Position numbers and translations under genes: made by a program. A stretch of 64,000 nt of DNA from Actinobacillus porcinus (GTDB lineage: Bacteria > Pseudomonadota > Gammaproteobacteria > Enterobacterales > Pasteurellaceae): positions 62,001 through 126,000 of the forward strand of contig NZ_CABFKI010000004.1 in NCBI RefSeq assembly GCF_901764995.1, read 5' to 3'. Under the pieces are notes generated by a model. That model ran no database searches. It was not told the origin of the DNA and saw only the letters and a list, made by a program, of their open reading frames with translations. This document shows, one piece after another, positions 28,901-39,932 of this stretch. Within the stretch, counting starts at the first letter, position 1. Each line of letters opens with the position of its first letter.

Positions 28901-31546
28901 ATGTCTGAATTAAGTCAAGATATCACGCCGGTTAGTATCGAAGATGAACTGAAATCTTCGTATCTCGACTATGCGATGTCAGTAATCGTTGGGCGTGCGT
29001 TGCCTGATGTACGTGACGGTTTGAAACCTGTTCACCGCCGTGTACTTTTCTCTATGGATCAAAGTGGTAATACTCATAATAAAGCCTATGTAAAATCCGC
29101 TCGTGTGGTCGGGGATGTTATCGGTAAATATCACCCACATGGTGATAGTGCGGTATATGACACCATTGTACGTATGGCGCAACCCTTCTCGTTGCGTTAT
29201 ATGCTGGTGGATGGTCAAGGTAACTTTGGTTCCATTGATGGCGATGCCCCAGCGGCAATGCGTTATACCGAAGTACGTATGCAAAAAATCACACAGGAAT
29301 TATTGACGGATTTAGATAAAGAAACCGTAGATTTCTCGCCTAACTATGATGGCAAGGAAATGATTCCTGACGTGTTACCGACCAAAATTCCTGCCTTGTT
29401 AGTCAATGGTTCATCAGGTATTGCCGTGGGTATGGCAACCAACATTCCACCACACAATCTTGGTGAAGTAATGGACGGTTGTTTGGCTTATATCGACAAC
29501 GAAGATATTAGCATTGATGAATTAATGCAATATATTCCGGGCCCTGACTTCCCGACTGCGGCACAAATCAACGGTCGCCGTGGGATTGAAGAAGCCTATC
29601 GTACTGGACGCGGAAAGGTGTACGTGCGCGCGAAAGCGGAAGTGGTCACCAATGACAAAGGACGCGAACAAATTATTGTGACCGAAATTCCTTACCAAGT
29701 GAATAAAGCGAAATTGGTGGAAAAAATCGGTGAGCTCATTCGTGAGAAAAAAATTGAAGGCATTTCGGGTATTTTAGATTTATCGAATAAAGAAGGTATC
29801 CGTCTTGAAATCGATATTAAACGCGATGCCGTGGGTGAAGTGGTTTTAAATCATCTCTACTCGTTGACGCAAATGCAGGTGACGTTCGGGATCAATATGG
29901 TGGCACTTGACCACGGTCAGCCGAAATTATTTAACCTAAAACAAATTATTGAAGCCTTTGTGAAACACCGCCGTGAAGTGGTGACACGCCGTACAGTTTA
30001 TGAATTACGTAAAGCGCGCGAACGTGCACATATTTTGGAAGGTTTAGCCATTGCTTTGGCCAATATCGATCCTGTGATTGATTTGATTCGCGCATCCAAA
30101 ACGGCGGAAGAAGCACGCGAAGGGTTATTAGCACGTTCTTGGGCTTTAGGCAACGTTGCGCCAATGCTTGAAGCGGCAGGGGTTGACGCGTCTCGCCCTG
30201 ATGATTTGCCTGAAGAATGTGGTGTGCGTGATGGTCAATATTACCTTTCTGACGCACAAGCTCGCGCTATTCTTGAATTACGTTTACACCGTTTAACCGG
30301 TTTAGAACACGAAAAAATCGTGGATGAATACAAAGAAATTTTAGTCGAAATCGGCGAATTACTTCATATTCTCACCAGTGCAGAACGCTTACGCGAAGTC
30401 ATCCGCGAAGAATTAGAATTAGTGAAAACCAATTTTAATGATGCACGCCGTACAGAAATCACCGCGGCATCAAGCGACATTAATTTAGAAGACTTAATCG
30501 CACAAGAAGATGTGGTGGTTACCCTTTCACACGAAGGTTATGTGAAATATCAACCGCTTACGGATTACGAAGCACAACGCCGTGGTGGTAAAGGTAAATC
30601 GGCGACTAAGATGAAAGAAGATGATTTCATTGAACGTCTTTTAGTGGCAAATACCCACGATACTATCCTTTGTTTCTCTAGCCGTGGTCGTTTGTATTGG
30701 CTGAAAGTCTATCAATTACCTGAAGCAAGTCGTGGCTCGCGCGGTCGCCCTATTGTGAACATTCTTCCATTGGAAGAAAATGAACGTATTACCGCGATTT
30801 TACCGGTGGCAAGTTACGATGAAGATAAATTTGTCGTGATGGCAACTGCCGGCGGTATTGTGAAGAAAACGGCATTAACAGAATTCAGCCGTCCACGTTC
30901 AAACGGGATTATTGCGGTAAATTTACGTGATGAAGATGAATTAATCGGCGTGGATATTACCGATGGTTCAAACGAAATTATGTTGTTCTCTTCGCAAGGT
31001 CGCGTAGTCCGTTTTGCAGAAACGGCAGTACGTTCAATGGGGCGTTTAGCTACAGGTGTGCGTGGTATTAAATTAGCCTTAACCAATGAGATGTCTGAGG
31101 ATGAAAGTGCGGTGGAAATTGAAGAAGTTTCTGACGATAGCGCAGAAGAAATTCTCGATTTAAATATTGATAAAGTCGTCTCTTTGGTGATTCCAAAAAA
31201 TGATGGTGCGATTTTAACCGCAACTCAAAATGGTTATGGAAAACGCACCGCACTTTCTGAATACCCGACCAAATCCCGTAATACCAAAGGCGTGATCTCA
31301 ATTAAAGTGAGTGAGCGTAATGGTAAAGTGGTGGCGGCAACCCAAGTGGAAGACAACGACCAAATTATGTTGATCACTGACGCGGGCACACTGGTTCGTA
31401 CGCGCGTTAATGAAGTCAGCATTGTGGGACGCAACACCCAAGGTGTTCGCTTAATCCGTACTGCGGAAGATGAACATGTGGTGAGTTTAGAGCGTGTTGC
31501 AGAGCCTGAAGATGATGAATTTGAAGGTGAAAGTTCAGGAGAATAA
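28901..31546 (+). CDS. gyrA: DNA gyrase subunit A
   Basis: GyrA is the breakage-rejoining subunit of gyrase, which introduces negative supercoils. The 881-residue protein has the catalytic Tyr in the [10 protein letters not shown] segment, and the quinolone-resistance region [17 protein letters not shown] keeps Ser and Asp at the two key positions, the susceptible type. The C-terminal DNA-wrapping domain begins with the GyrA box region QRRGGKGKS and has repeated blades ([16 protein letters not shown]). The acidic tail [14 protein letters not shown] is typical. AGGAAAA lies before the ATG. Confidence 0.98.
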   Translation: MSELSQDITPVSIEDELKSSYLDYAMSVIVGRALPDVRDGLKPVHRRVLFSMDQSGNTHNKAYVKSARVVGDVIGKYHPHGDSAVYDTIVRMAQPFSLRYMLVDGQGNFGSIDGDAPAAMRYTEVRMQKITQELLTDLDKETVDFSPNYDGKEMIPDVLPTKIPALLVNGSSGIAVGMATNIPPHNLGEVMDGCLAYIDNEDISIDELMQYIPGPDFPTAAQINGRRGIEEAYRTGRGKVYVRAKAEVVTNDKGREQIIVTEIPYQVNKAKLVEKIGELIREKKIEGISGILDLSNKEGIRLEIDIKRDAVGEVVLNHLYSLTQMQVTFGINMVALDHGQPKLFNLKQIIEAFVKHRREVVTRRTVYELRKARERAHILEGLAIALANIDPVIDLIRASKTAEEAREGLLARSWALGNVAPMLEAAGVDASRPDDLPEECGVRDGQYYLSDAQARAILELRLHRLTGLEHEKIVDEYKEILVEIGELLHILTSAERLREVIREELELVKTNFNDARRTEITAASSDINLEDLIAQEDVVVTLSHEGYVKYQPLTDYEAQRRGGKGKSATKMKEDDFIERLLVANTHDTILCFSSRGRLYWLKVYQLPEASRGSRGRPIVNILPLEENERITAILPVASYDEDKFVVMATAGGIVKKTALTEFSRPRSNGIIAVNLRDEDELIGVDITDGSNEIMLFSSQGRVVRFAETAVRSMGRLATGVRGIKLALTNEMSEDESAVEIEEVSDDSAEEILDLNIDKVVSLVIPKNDGAILTATQNGYGKRTALSEYPTKSRNTKGVISIKVSERNGKVVAATQVEDNDQIMLITDAGTLVRTRVNEVSIVGRNTQGVRLIRTAEDEHVVSLERVAEPEDDEFEGESSGE

Positions 31547-31567
31547 GTAACCGTACTTTGGACGTTA

Positions 31568-31589
31568 AAAGCCACCGCAAGGTGGCTTT
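31568..31589. terminator. Bidirectional terminator between gyrA and ycjX
   Basis: A perfect 9-bp stem AAAGCCACC/GGTGGCTTT with a GCAA tetraloop sits between the convergent genes gyrA and ycjX. Confidence 0.88.
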
Positions 31590-31604
31590 GTATTCATCGT
31601 TTTG

Positions 31605-33014
31605 TTATAACAACTTATCCCCAAACAAAAACTGCATCACTGCGTCCATACGTAAATGGGGAATGGGTTCGCCTTGTTCCAACGGTTGGGGTTCAAATTG
31701 ATCAAATTCAAATCTTCGAGCTTCCCAAAATTCCGCTTTCGGTAATTTGGCAGGAACGGATCCCGGATATAGCGTGACTTTCTGTAAATCTGATGATCGG
31801 ACACCTTGAATGGCTTTAAAGTTTTCACCATTTTGCGTCACATTCACTTGTTGAGTCGCTCGAATAGCAGCAATCGCGCTGTAATCCAACTCGACTCCCT
31901 CAAATTCTACATAGCGTCCACCCTCTTGCACTAACTGACGCATGAGACTCGTCAGGTTCGGTAATTGATCACTGGTGATATGATCTGCTTTAGTGGCAAT
32001 AAACATCAATTTATCAATGCGAGATGAAAATAAGCGATTGAGCAAATTTCGTTTGCCATAATGGAAATTACTGAATAATTGATTCAACGCTTGTTGCATA
32101 TCTTCAAAAGCTTGGCGGCTATGATTCAGTGGGGTTAAACAATCCGCCAAAATCACTTGACGATCAAAATGAACAAAATAGTTTTCATAAAAGGATTTGA
32201 CAATATGCTTGCGGTAGTAACGATAGCGTTCGTTAAGCATCGCAAAGTAGCTATTGGATTTGGCGGTTTTGTGTAAATGTTGCCATTCACTTTCATTTAA
32301 CCAAAGTAACGGAAAGAATTGCACGGCAGGCGAGCCGGCTAATTCCGCAGGTAAAACAAAACGCCCCGGTTGAATAAAATGTAATCCTTCTGCTTTGCAA
32401 TGGTGCAAATATTCTGTGTAATCTTTGGCAAGATCCGCTAAAACATCTTCATTTGCCACCGCACTTAAATCCAATTTTTGCGCTTTTTCGAGCCATTTTT
32501 GGGCTAATTCAGCGCGTTTCCCCTGATGTAAGCCTTGTAAATGCAATGACCATTTCTGATAATTTTGTTCCAGCAAGGGTAAATCCAATAACCATTCCCC
32601 AGGATAATCAAATATATCTACATATAACGTGCTGTGTTCATTGAGCCAACTCATTAAACCCTGTTGGCGTTGATAACGAATAGCCAGTCGTGTTTCACTG
32701 ACACCATGGGTGGACGGCGGAAAGTGCGGTGGATGTTGCATTAATTCGGCAAGATTGCCTTCATAATCAAAACGTGGGATACGCAAATCTTGTTGCGGAA
32801 CGCGTTTCACAGCAAGAATACGTCCATTTCGCGCGGGCTCAAATAAAGGAATGTGATGATTATCTGTTTGATTAATATTCAATAACTGATTGATTAAACT
32901 GGTAATAAAGGCTGTTTTTCCACTACGACTTAACCCTGTCACCGCAATGCGTAAACTGCGATCGAAAGTGCGGTCGAAAACCTGCGTCATTTCTTTTTGA
33001 ATTCGGTTGAACAT
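31605..33014 (-). CDS. ycjX: YcjX/DUF463 family P-loop NTPase
   Basis: The 469-residue protein has Walker A TGLSRSGKTAFI near residue 31, a DIFDYPGEWLLD stretch resembling a switch-II/Walker B segment and a later MFIATKADHI (TKAD-like G4 specificity motif). The family is GTPase-like, linked in enterobacteria to the phage-shock/stress regulon (ycjXF), but its activity is poorly known. No ycjF follows here. It is divergent from sapA with a 66-base shared control region, the same arrangement as recalled for H. influenzae. Confidence 0.88.
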   Translation of the reverse strand: MFNRIQKEMTQVFDRTFDRSLRIAVTGLSRSGKTAFITSLINQLLNINQTDNHHIPLFEPARNGRILAVKRVPQQDLRIPRFDYEGNLAELMQHPPHFPPSTHGVSETRLAIRYQRQQGLMSWLNEHSTLYVDIFDYPGEWLLDLPLLEQNYQKWSLHLQGLHQGKRAELAQKWLEKAQKLDLSAVANEDVLADLAKDYTEYLHHCKAEGLHFIQPGRFVLPAELAGSPAVQFFPLLWLNESEWQHLHKTAKSNSYFAMLNERYRYYRKHIVKSFYENYFVHFDRQVILADCLTPLNHSRQAFEDMQQALNQLFSNFHYGKRNLLNRLFSSRIDKLMFIATKADHITSDQLPNLTSLMRQLVQEGGRYVEFEGVELDYSAIAAIRATQQVNVTQNGENFKAIQGVRSSDLQKVTLYPGSVPAKLPKAEFWEARRFEFDQFEPQPLEQGEPIPHLRMDAVMQFLFGDKLL

Positions 33015-33080
33015 TTTTATTTTTAATCTATGCCTAAATCCTTTAAAATTGGCACTAATTTATCATATAAATCTGAAAAT

Positions 33081-34763
33081 ATGCTTAAAATTTTAACCGC
33101 ACTTTCTGTTATTTTAGCCAGCACCACTGTTTTTGCTTCACCGCGTGTGCCTGATGAAGTAAAAAATAATGGTTTGGTTTATTGCACGCATGCTACGGGT
33201 TTTTCTTTCAATCCACAAACAGCGGATGCAGGAACCAGTATGAATGTTGTCACAGAACAGATTTATAACAAGCTCTTTGAATTAAAAACGAACAGCTCGC
33301 AAGTTGAGCCGTCTTTGGCACAATCTTATGAATTGAGTTCAGACGGCAAAGTGCTCACCATTCATTTACGCAAAGGCGTTAAGTTTCATCATACCCCTTG
33401 GTTTGTTCCTACGCGTGACTTTAATTCTGATGATGTGGTTTTTTCCTTAAATCGTGTGCTGGGGCATAATACGTCATTGCCTGAATTTAGTTCTGAGCCT
33501 ACCGAAAGCGTTAACCGTCAATACCAAATTTTCTATGGTTTAGCCAAAAAAACACGTTTCCCTTATTTTGAAAGCATTAAGCTTAACCAAAAAATTGAAC
33601 GCGTAGAAAGTGCCGGGCCTTATACGGTAAAGATCTTTTTGGTGAAACCTGATGCCTCGATTCTTTCTCATCTTGCCAGCCAATACGCGATTATTTTCTC
33701 TCACGAATACGCATTACAATTAAATGCCGATGATAATCTTGTACAACTTGATACCTTGCCCGTAGGCACCGGGGCTTATCAGCTTAAGGATTATTTCCGT
33801 AGCCAATATGTCCGTTTAGTCCGCCACCCGAATTATTGGAAAACGAAAGCTAAATTAGAAAATATTGTCATCGATCTCTCTACGGATAAAACGGGGCGTT
33901 TGGCTAAATTCTTAAATAATGAATGTCAACTTGCCGCCTTTCCTGAAGCGAGCCAACTGGGTTTGCTCAAAGAACAGGGCGAACGCTTTCAAACCCATGT
34001 GGTTGAAGGGATGAATTTGTCTTTTTTAGCCTTTAATTTTTTACGCCCAACGATACAAGATGTGGACATTCGCCGAGCTATTGCGCAAGCCATTAATCGC
34101 CAGCGTATGATTAAGCATATTTACTATGATACCGCAACAGTAGCCAATAATATCATTCCGGCGGTCTCTTGGGCGGCAAGTCATGAACAAGCAAACTTTG
34201 AGTACGATTACAATCCTGAGCAAGCGAAACGTCTCTTACAAAACAAAGGGTTGTCTTTGGATATGTGGGTGCTGAAAGATGAACTTATCTATAACCCATC
34301 ACCGATAAAAATGGCGGAAATGATTAAATTTGACTTAGCGCAAGTGGGGGTTAAGGTAAATGTGAGAGTCGTCTCGCGTAACTTTTTACTGCAAAATTTG
34401 CACGATAAAACGGAAGACTACGATATGATTTTATCGGGCTGGCTGGCAAGCAGTTTAGATCCCGATACGTTTATGCGTCCTATTTTAAGTTGTAGTACGG
34501 TACATGAAATTACCAATTTATCAAACTGGTGTTCGCCCCATTTTGATGAATTACTCGACAAAGGACTCGAAACCAACGCACCGAATTTGCGGGCGATTGA
34601 TTATCATTTGGCGCAAAAAGAAATTTTAAGTCAACTGCCCATTTTACCTATTGCCAATGTAAAACGTGTGCTGATTAGTGATACGAACGTGCAAGGCGTA
34701 GAAATGACGGCTTTTGGTAATGTGCATTTTGAAAAACTCAGTTTCAAACAGGAGCGAAAATAA
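33081..34763 (+). CDS. sapA: Peptide ABC transporter periplasmic binding protein SapA
   Basis: SapA is the solute-binding protein of the Sap importer. In nontypeable H. influenzae the Sap system is reported to bind antimicrobial peptides and haem. I start at ATG 33081 because it gives a clean signal peptide (MLKILTALSVILASTTVFA-S); the longer frame adds 17 unconserved residues. The 560-residue protein is an SBP_bac_5 (OppA/DppA) type: LVYCTHATGFSFNPQTADAG, EQIYNKLFEL, VLTIHLRKGVKFHHT, LPVGTGAYQLKDY. It is the first gene of sapABCDF, with sapB overlapping its stop. Confidence 0.95.
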   Translation: MLKILTALSVILASTTVFASPRVPDEVKNNGLVYCTHATGFSFNPQTADAGTSMNVVTEQIYNKLFELKTNSSQVEPSLAQSYELSSDGKVLTIHLRKGVKFHHTPWFVPTRDFNSDDVVFSLNRVLGHNTSLPEFSSEPTESVNRQYQIFYGLAKKTRFPYFESIKLNQKIERVESAGPYTVKIFLVKPDASILSHLASQYAIIFSHEYALQLNADDNLVQLDTLPVGTGAYQLKDYFRSQYVRLVRHPNYWKTKAKLENIVIDLSTDKTGRLAKFLNNECQLAAFPEASQLGLLKEQGERFQTHVVEGMNLSFLAFNFLRPTIQDVDIRRAIAQAINRQRMIKHIYYDTATVANNIIPAVSWAASHEQANFEYDYNPEQAKRLLQNKGLSLDMWVLKDELIYNPSPIKMAEMIKFDLAQVGVKVNVRVVSRNFLLQNLHDKTEDYDMILSGWLASSLDPDTFMRPILSCSTVHEITNLSNWCSPHFDELLDKGLETNAPNLRAIDYHLAQKEILSQLPILPIANVKRVLISDTNVQGVEMTAFGNVHFEKLSFKQERK

Positions 34764-35728
34764 TGTTATTTACGCTATTTCGCCGTATTCTGCTGATTCT
34801 TGTCAGTCTACTGTTGCTCAGCATTGTTAGTTTTGCCATTTTTATGCGCGATCCTGCGAATCAAGTGTTTTCCGGACCGCACTTTTATTCCGGTTATGCC
34901 GATTATGTTCGCAGTTTGTTGCATGGCGATCTAGGGATTACTTATAACGGCGGCGATCAACTGTTATCCGTCATTCTAACCGTATTGCCGCCAACCTTAG
35001 AGCTTTGCTTTATGGCAACCTTATTAGGACTACTCTTCGGTATTCCATTAGGCTTTTTGGGTGCATTTTACCGCAATCGCCCTTGCGGAAAAGCCATTAA
35101 TGCCCTGTCGTCTCTCGGTATGTCTCTGCCGATTTTCTGGATTGCCCCTATTCTACTTTATTTTGCGGCAGTTTATCGCTGGGAAATTTCCGCTGTTGGG
35201 CAAGTTAATTTGCTGTATAATATTAAACCTATTACTGGTTTCGCCGCGATCGATGTATGGTTTATAGATGTCCCTTATCGTACAAAAGTTGTTCAAAATA
35301 TTTTGCAGCATCTTGCTTTGCCTACGTTAGTGCTTATGATTACACCGATTATGGAAATCACTAAAATTATCCAACAGCGTGCAGAATGGGTGATGTCACA
35401 AAATTATGTCAAACTGCCTATTGCAAGAGGCTGGAGTGCATTTAAAGTTTTACGCTATTACTTATTACGTAATACACTGCCTTTGTTAATTCCACAGCTT
35501 CCCCGTTTAATCACTTTCATTTTGGCTCAATGCATGCTTATTGAAGGCACTTTTGCGTGGCCGGGAATCGGGCGTTGGCTGATCGACGCTGCTACACATC
35601 AAGACTATAATGCCATTGCTGCCGGTGTTATTATTATTGGCTTGTTTATTATGATTATTAATTTTCTTGCAGAACTTTTTATGCTGCTTTTAGATCCACT
35701 AAATAAGAAAGGTTGGTATGCTCGATAA
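34763..35728 (+). CDS. sapB: Peptide ABC transporter permease SapB
   Basis: An inner-membrane permease of 321 residues with six predicted helices. It has a BPD_transp_1 fold; the coupling EAA-like loop reads ASGW-type as VKLPIARGWSAFKVLRYYLLRNTLP. The N-terminal helix FRRILLILVSLLLLSIVSF is typical of DppB/SapB. The ATG overlaps the sapA stop (AATAATG) and the 3' end overlaps sapC by 11 bases, so the genes are translationally coupled. Confidence 0.94.
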   Translation: MLFTLFRRILLILVSLLLLSIVSFAIFMRDPANQVFSGPHFYSGYADYVRSLLHGDLGITYNGGDQLLSVILTVLPPTLELCFMATLLGLLFGIPLGFLGAFYRNRPCGKAINALSSLGMSLPIFWIAPILLYFAAVYRWEISAVGQVNLLYNIKPITGFAAIDVWFIDVPYRTKVVQNILQHLALPTLVLMITPIMEITKIIQQRAEWVMSQNYVKLPIARGWSAFKVLRYYLLRNTLPLLIPQLPRLITFILAQCMLIEGTFAWPGIGRWLIDAATHQDYNAIAAGVIIIGLFIMIINFLAELFMLLLDPLNKKGWYAR

Positions 35729-36605
35729 AGAACCCCAAGAATTCCGAACTAGCAATGCCTTTATCGAGGTTTGGCATATATTTCGGCGCGATCGTATCGC
35801 GCTATTCAGCTTTTATGCCCTTATTTTGCTAATATTAACCGCACTTTTTGGATCATCTATCGCGCCATATCCTAGCGATATGATTTTTATCGGTAAAGAA
35901 TTAATGCCTCCCTCTTGGAATGATAGAGGGGAAGTCGCCTATTTCTTTGGCACAGATGATATAGGACGCGATCTCTTTAGTCGCTTAATTAACGGTACCA
36001 CTTACACGCTGGGCGCCGCCGGTATTATTGTTATTTTTACTGCCATTATTGGTGGTTTTCTCGGCATTGTCGCGGGGATGTCAAAGGGGATTAAATCACA
36101 GATTTTAGGTCATTTCCTTGATGCCTTTTTATCTATTCCCATTCTGTTGATTTCCATTGTCATTGCAACGCTCATGGAACCCAGTTTATCCAATGCCATG
36201 CTCGCTATTTTGCTGGCATTATTACCGCACTTTATCCATGAAATTTATCAGGCAATCCAAAAAGAATGGCAAAAAGATTATGTTCTTATTCAACGCTTAG
36301 ATGGCGCATCCAACTTGACCTTACTGAAAGACACGATTTTGCCCAATATATTGGCATTGTATATTAAAGAGATTACGCGAGCGTTTACCGTGGCCATTTT
36401 AGAAATTAGTGCATTAAGTTTTATTTCCCTTGGTGCACAACGTCCAACCCCTGAGTGGGGCGCGATGATTCGCGATAGTTTAGAATTAATTTATCTCGCC
36501 CCTTGGACGGTGATTTTACCCGGCGTTGCCATCATGGGCAGTTTACTTATCGTTATTGTCTTTGGAAATGGGCTAACTAAGGCCATCGATAAATATTATG
36601 AATAG
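35718..36605 (+). CDS. sapC: Peptide ABC transporter permease SapC
   Basis: The second permease subunit, 295 residues, with an N-terminal OppC-type segment ([20 protein letters not shown]), the family motif [20 protein letters not shown] and the EAA-like coupling loop [20 protein letters not shown]. About six helices. It pairs with SapB to form the channel. An uptake signal in helix 1 is read LTALFG. sapD starts 8 bases after its stop. Confidence 0.94.
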   Translation: MLDKEPQEFRTSNAFIEVWHIFRRDRIALFSFYALILLILTALFGSSIAPYPSDMIFIGKELMPPSWNDRGEVAYFFGTDDIGRDLFSRLINGTTYTLGAAGIIVIFTAIIGGFLGIVAGMSKGIKSQILGHFLDAFLSIPILLISIVIATLMEPSLSNAMLAILLALLPHFIHEIYQAIQKEWQKDYVLIQRLDGASNLTLLKDTILPNILALYIKEITRAFTVAILEISALSFISLGAQRPTPEWGAMIRDSLELIYLAPWTVILPGVAIMGSLLIVIVFGNGLTKAIDKYYE

Positions 36606-36613
36606 GTGAAATT

Positions 36614-37657
36614 ATGGCTTTGTTAGATATTCGCAATCTTTGTATTGATATCAAAACCCCATTGGGGCGCATTCGCATTGTCGATAATGTCACATTGACG
36701 CTCGATGAAGGGGAAATTTGTGGCTTGGTGGGAGAATCCGGTTCCGGTAAAAGCCTTATTGCCAAGGTGATTTGTAATACATTCAAAGACAGCTGGATCA
36801 TCACCGCTGAACGCTTTCGCTTTAATGATATTGAACTACTGAGTATGCCACCCCACCAACGGCGGAAATTAGTGGGACGTGAAATCTCGATGATTTATCA
36901 AGATCCCCTATCCTATTTCGACCCAAGTAAAGTCATTGGTAAGCAAATGATCCAAAATATTCCCTCTTGGACATTTAAAGGGAAATGGTGGCAATGGTTT
37001 GGTTGGAAAAAACGCCGCGCCATTGAGCTATTGCATCGCGTGGGCATTAAAGATCATAAAAGTATCATGCATAGCTATCCCAATGAAATCACTGAAGGGG
37101 AAGGACAAAAAGTGATGATTGCTATGGCGGTGGCTAATCAACCACGTTTACTCATTGCCGATGAACCCACCAATTCCTTGGAAGCCAGTACGCAACAACA
37201 AATATTTCGTTTGCTGACGAGTATGAATAAAAATAATAACACCACCATTTTACTCGCCAGTAATGATATTATGAGTATTAGTGAATGGTGCGACTCATTT
37301 TCTGTGCTTTATTGTGGACAAAATGCTGAAACCGGCCCGAAAGAGAGTATTTTAAATGCACCACATCATCCTTATACATCGGCACTGCTACATTCTATTC
37401 CGGATTTTAGTCAGCCTTTGCCGTTAAAAAGCCGTTTAAACACGCTTCGCGGCACAGTGCCATTGTTAGAAAATATGCCTATGGGGTGTCGATTAGGGCC
37501 ACGTTGTCCTTTTGCCCAAAAAAAATGCGTCAATAAGCCGCCATTTCGCCGCATTAAACAGCATGAATTTGCATGTCACTACCCATTAAATTTACGGGAA
37601 AATACCCCAATAAAAGCGCCGACTTTAAGTCCATTGACATTAACAGAAAACGAATAA
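36614..37657 (+). CDS. sapD: Peptide ABC transporter ATP-binding protein SapD
   Basis: A 347-residue ATPase with Walker [14 protein letters not shown]-loop [14 protein letters not shown], Walker [14 protein letters not shown] and the C-terminal oligopeptide-transporter Cys cluster ([15 protein letters not shown] then FACHYP). The ABC signature is the unusual TEGEGQ instead of LSGGQ, which is a SapD family trait. The stop is two bases before the sapF start. SapD is reported to support potassium (Trk) uptake in enterobacteria. Confidence 0.94.
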   Translation: MALLDIRNLCIDIKTPLGRIRIVDNVTLTLDEGEICGLVGESGSGKSLIAKVICNTFKDSWIITAERFRFNDIELLSMPPHQRRKLVGREISMIYQDPLSYFDPSKVIGKQMIQNIPSWTFKGKWWQWFGWKKRRAIELLHRVGIKDHKSIMHSYPNEITEGEGQKVMIAMAVANQPRLLIADEPTNSLEASTQQQIFRLLTSMNKNNNTTILLASNDIMSISEWCDSFSVLYCGQNAETGPKESILNAPHHPYTSALLHSIPDFSQPLPLKSRLNTLRGTVPLLENMPMGCRLGPRCPFAQKKCVNKPPFRRIKQHEFACHYPLNLRENTPIKAPTLSPLTLTENE

Positions 37658-37659
37658 AA

Positions 37660-38466
37660 ATGACCGCACTTTTACAAGTTGAAGATTTATGTAAACGCTT
37701 CCAAAATGCGGGGCGTTTTCTCACTAAAGATACTTTCTATGCTGTACAAGACATTAGTTTTACCCTTGAACCGCAGAAAACCCTTGCCATTATTGGAAAT
37801 AATGGTTCAGGCAAATCTACGTTGGCAAAAATGATTGTTGGTCTATCCAAACCCACATCAGGAAAAATTTACCTGCAAGGAACAGAATTAACCTATGGCG
37901 ATTACGCCTTTAGAACTAAACGTATTCGCATGCTATTTCAAGATGTACATTCTGCCTTTAATCCACGCCTGAATGTTGGTCAAATTTTGGATACCCCTTT
38001 ACGATTAGCCACCACGTTAGATGAAGATGAACGCAATGAACAAATTTTTGACACCTTAAAACTGGTTGGGCTCTATCCTGAACATACCCATATTAAGATT
38101 AATACCATGTCCGCCAGCCAAAAACAGCGTGTCGCCTTGGCTCATGCGCTTATTCTACAACCTGATATTATTATTGCCGATGATGCATTAGGAGCACTTG
38201 ATGCCTCCGTTAAAACGCAACTCACTAATTTAATGTTAGATATTCAAGAACGCCGTGGGATTTCTTATATTTATATTGGTCAACATCTCGGTTTAATTAA
38301 GCATATTGCAGATGAGGTTTTAGTAATGGATAACGGGCAGATGATCGAATATGGTAATACGCGCTCTTTATTTACAGACCCACAAACAGATATTACTCAA
38401 CGGTTAGTTGAAGGATATTTTGGCAAGTTATTGGATGATACTTCTTGGCAAGAACAACCTATTTAG
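37660..38466 (+). CDS. sapF: Peptide ABC transporter ATP-binding protein SapF
   Basis: A 268-residue ATPase. I choose ATG 37660, right after the sapD stop, because [14 protein letters not shown] is the conserved start; the frame from 37573 overlaps sapD. It has Walker [13 protein letters not shown], Walker [15 protein letters not shown] and a degenerate signature [12 protein letters not shown]. An uptake signal overlaps the start codon and encodes TALL. It is the last gene of the operon: a hairpin terminator follows, and no sapZ is seen downstream, unlike H. influenzae as I recall it. Confidence 0.94.
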   Translation: MTALLQVEDLCKRFQNAGRFLTKDTFYAVQDISFTLEPQKTLAIIGNNGSGKSTLAKMIVGLSKPTSGKIYLQGTELTYGDYAFRTKRIRMLFQDVHSAFNPRLNVGQILDTPLRLATTLDEDERNEQIFDTLKLVGLYPEHTHIKINTMSASQKQRVALAHALILQPDIIIADDALGALDASVKTQLTNLMLDIQERRGISYIYIGQHLGLIKHIADEVLVMDNGQMIEYGNTRSLFTDPQTDITQRLVEGYFGKLLDDTSWQEQPI

Positions 38467-38492
38467 TCTCAAAAATCTCTCTTTTCTCATGA

Positions 38493-38523
38493 AAAAAGGC
38501 GAGTTAAACAAACCCGCCTTTTA
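38493..38523 (+). terminator. Terminator after sapF
   Basis: AAAAGGCG (38493-38502 region) pairs with CGCCTTTT (38515-38522), with a short imperfect extension, 27 bases past the sapF stop. Confidence 0.7.
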
Positions 38524-38597
38524 TCTGGCATAATATTCTGCCAACTATGCTTATTATTTTGACCGCACTTTTAGTATGTAATGAGGATATCAAATAT

Positions 38598-39722
38598 CTA
38601 CGAATGACGATAATCATTAGCTTGTTGCAACAATTGGCGACTTTCTTTCATAAATTGTTCAGAATATTCCCCAAACCATTCGCGCACTTCATTAAAGACT
38701 TTAATAAACCCATCTTTATCGCCTGTTTCAAAGAATTTTAAGCTTTCTTCATAGCTTTGTTTTAAGCTTTCAATCACTTCTAAATTCTCAGGTTTATCCA
38801 TAATAATATCCGCATAAAGGCTACCATCTTGCGCAAATAAACGCCCGATCATCGCCAATTCCAAGCGATAAATCGGCGAGGATAAAGCTAAAATATTGGC
38901 TAACTTAATGGGTTGGCGTGATAAATGATAGCCGTTGGCAAAGGTAGAAAAATGACGCAAGGCTTGGATATAAGTCATACTATGATCATGTTCTGCCGCA
39001 TCCACTTGATAAATTTTCGCCCCCCAAATAGCAATTTGTTCCAGCAACCATTCATAACGTTCAGGGTAACGCCCATCACAGCGCACCACCACTTGCTTCG
39101 CCATACTGGCAATGTCCGGCCCAAACATTGGGTGTAATCCGACTACCGCACCACGATGCACTTCGAGCATTTTTTCTAATGGCTGACGTTTTACTGATGT
39201 CAAATCCGTCAGCAACATATTTTCGGTTAAATAAGGTTTCAAGCGTTCAATGGTTTCCAGCGTTTTATTAATCGGCACACAAACAATCACCACATCTGCG
39301 CCTGATAAAATTGCCTGTGCTTGCGCCCAATCTTTGCTGCCCAATGCATCAACTGGATAACCTGAAGCACGTAAAAAACGTGCGAACAAACCACCTAATT
39401 TACCGTTTCCACCCACAATCACGATCTTTTTAATCTCAGGATTAATGGTTTTAAAACCGAAATGGTTTTCGCTGACATAAGACTCACGCATAACACGGCG
39501 TAACACATCTTCAATCAGATCCGCCGGCACCCCCATTTTCTCCGCTTCTTTACGGCGCGCCGCGAGCATATCCGCTTCACGCTCAGGCACATAAATCGGC
39601 AACCCTTGTTTATGTTTTATCTCCCCGACTTTTTTGACTAATGCCAAGCGTTTTGCAAAGACTTCAATCAGCTCTTGATCTAAAGCATCAATTTCGTTTC
39701 GGATTTCTTTTAATGCGTCCAT
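38598..39722 (-). CDS. tyrA: Bifunctional chorismate mutase / prephenate dehydrogenase
   Basis: TyrA converts chorismate to prephenate and then to 4-hydroxyphenylpyruvate for tyrosine synthesis. The 374-residue protein has an AroQ chorismate mutase domain (MDALKEIRNEIDALDQELIE, residues 1-90) followed by a Rossmann NAD-binding segment (KIVIVGGNGKLGGLFARFLR, about residues 100-120) and the dehydrogenase helical domain with HPMFGPD and AAEHDHSMTYIQALRH. Length is normal. It lies downstream of aroG on the same strand, about 210 bases away, with a terminator and repeat elements between. Confidence 0.97.
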   Translation of the reverse strand: MDALKEIRNEIDALDQELIEVFAKRLALVKKVGEIKHKQGLPIYVPEREADMLAARRKEAEKMGVPADLIEDVLRRVMRESYVSENHFGFKTINPEIKKIVIVGGNGKLGGLFARFLRASGYPVDALGSKDWAQAQAILSGADVVIVCVPINKTLETIERLKPYLTENMLLTDLTSVKRQPLEKMLEVHRGAVVGLHPMFGPDIASMAKQVVVRCDGRYPERYEWLLEQIAIWGAKIYQVDAAEHDHSMTYIQALRHFSTFANGYHLSRQPIKLANILALSSPIYRLELAMIGRLFAQDGSLYADIIMDKPENLEVIESLKQSYEESLKFFETGDKDGFIKVFNEVREWFGEYSEQFMKESRQLLQQANDYRHS

Positions 39723-39745
39723 CTCATTCTCTCTAAATGCAGTAA

Positions 39746-39766
39746 AAGGACGCTTAGAGCGTCCTT
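39746..39766 (-). terminator. Hairpin terminator between aroG and tyrA
   Basis: AAGGACGCT (39746-39754) pairs perfectly with AGCGTCCTT (39758-39766). On the minus strand it is followed by TTTTACTG. It lies about 170 bases past the aroG stop and would separate aroG from tyrA. Confidence 0.65.
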
Positions 39767-39811
39767 AAGTGCGGTTAAAATTAGGGGTATTCGACATTAT
39801 AATGGAATAAA

Positions 39812-39906
39812 GCTGAAATGGCGGTTGGTGAGCTTGTCGAACCATAAGACATTTCAGCGTGTTGCACAAGACTTACGTTTCGACAGGCTCAACGACCGTC
39901 TTGTGC
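39812..39906. repeat. Two palindromic intergenic repeat units with variable arms and a shared core
   Basis: Unit A has arms GCTGAAATG (39812-39820) and CATTTCAGC (39850-39858) around GGTTGGTGAGCTTGTCGAAC. Unit B has arms GCACAAGAC (39864-39872) and GTCTTGTGC (39898-39906) around the same core inverted, GTTTCGACAGGCTCAACGAC. The arms differ but the core is shared. A related unit lies at 43065-43148. Confidence 0.8.
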
Positions 39907-39932
39907 TACGATGACGTAATATCGGCTGTATT

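Noticed and set aside
29130-29190. Quinolone resistance changes in gyrA
   Set aside because: The [12 protein letters not shown] segment keeps Ser and Asp at the usual resistance positions.
37090-38150. Degenerate ABC signatures in SapD and SapF as signs of decay
   Set aside because: Enterobacterial SapD and SapF have similar non-canonical signatures as I recall, so this is a family trait.
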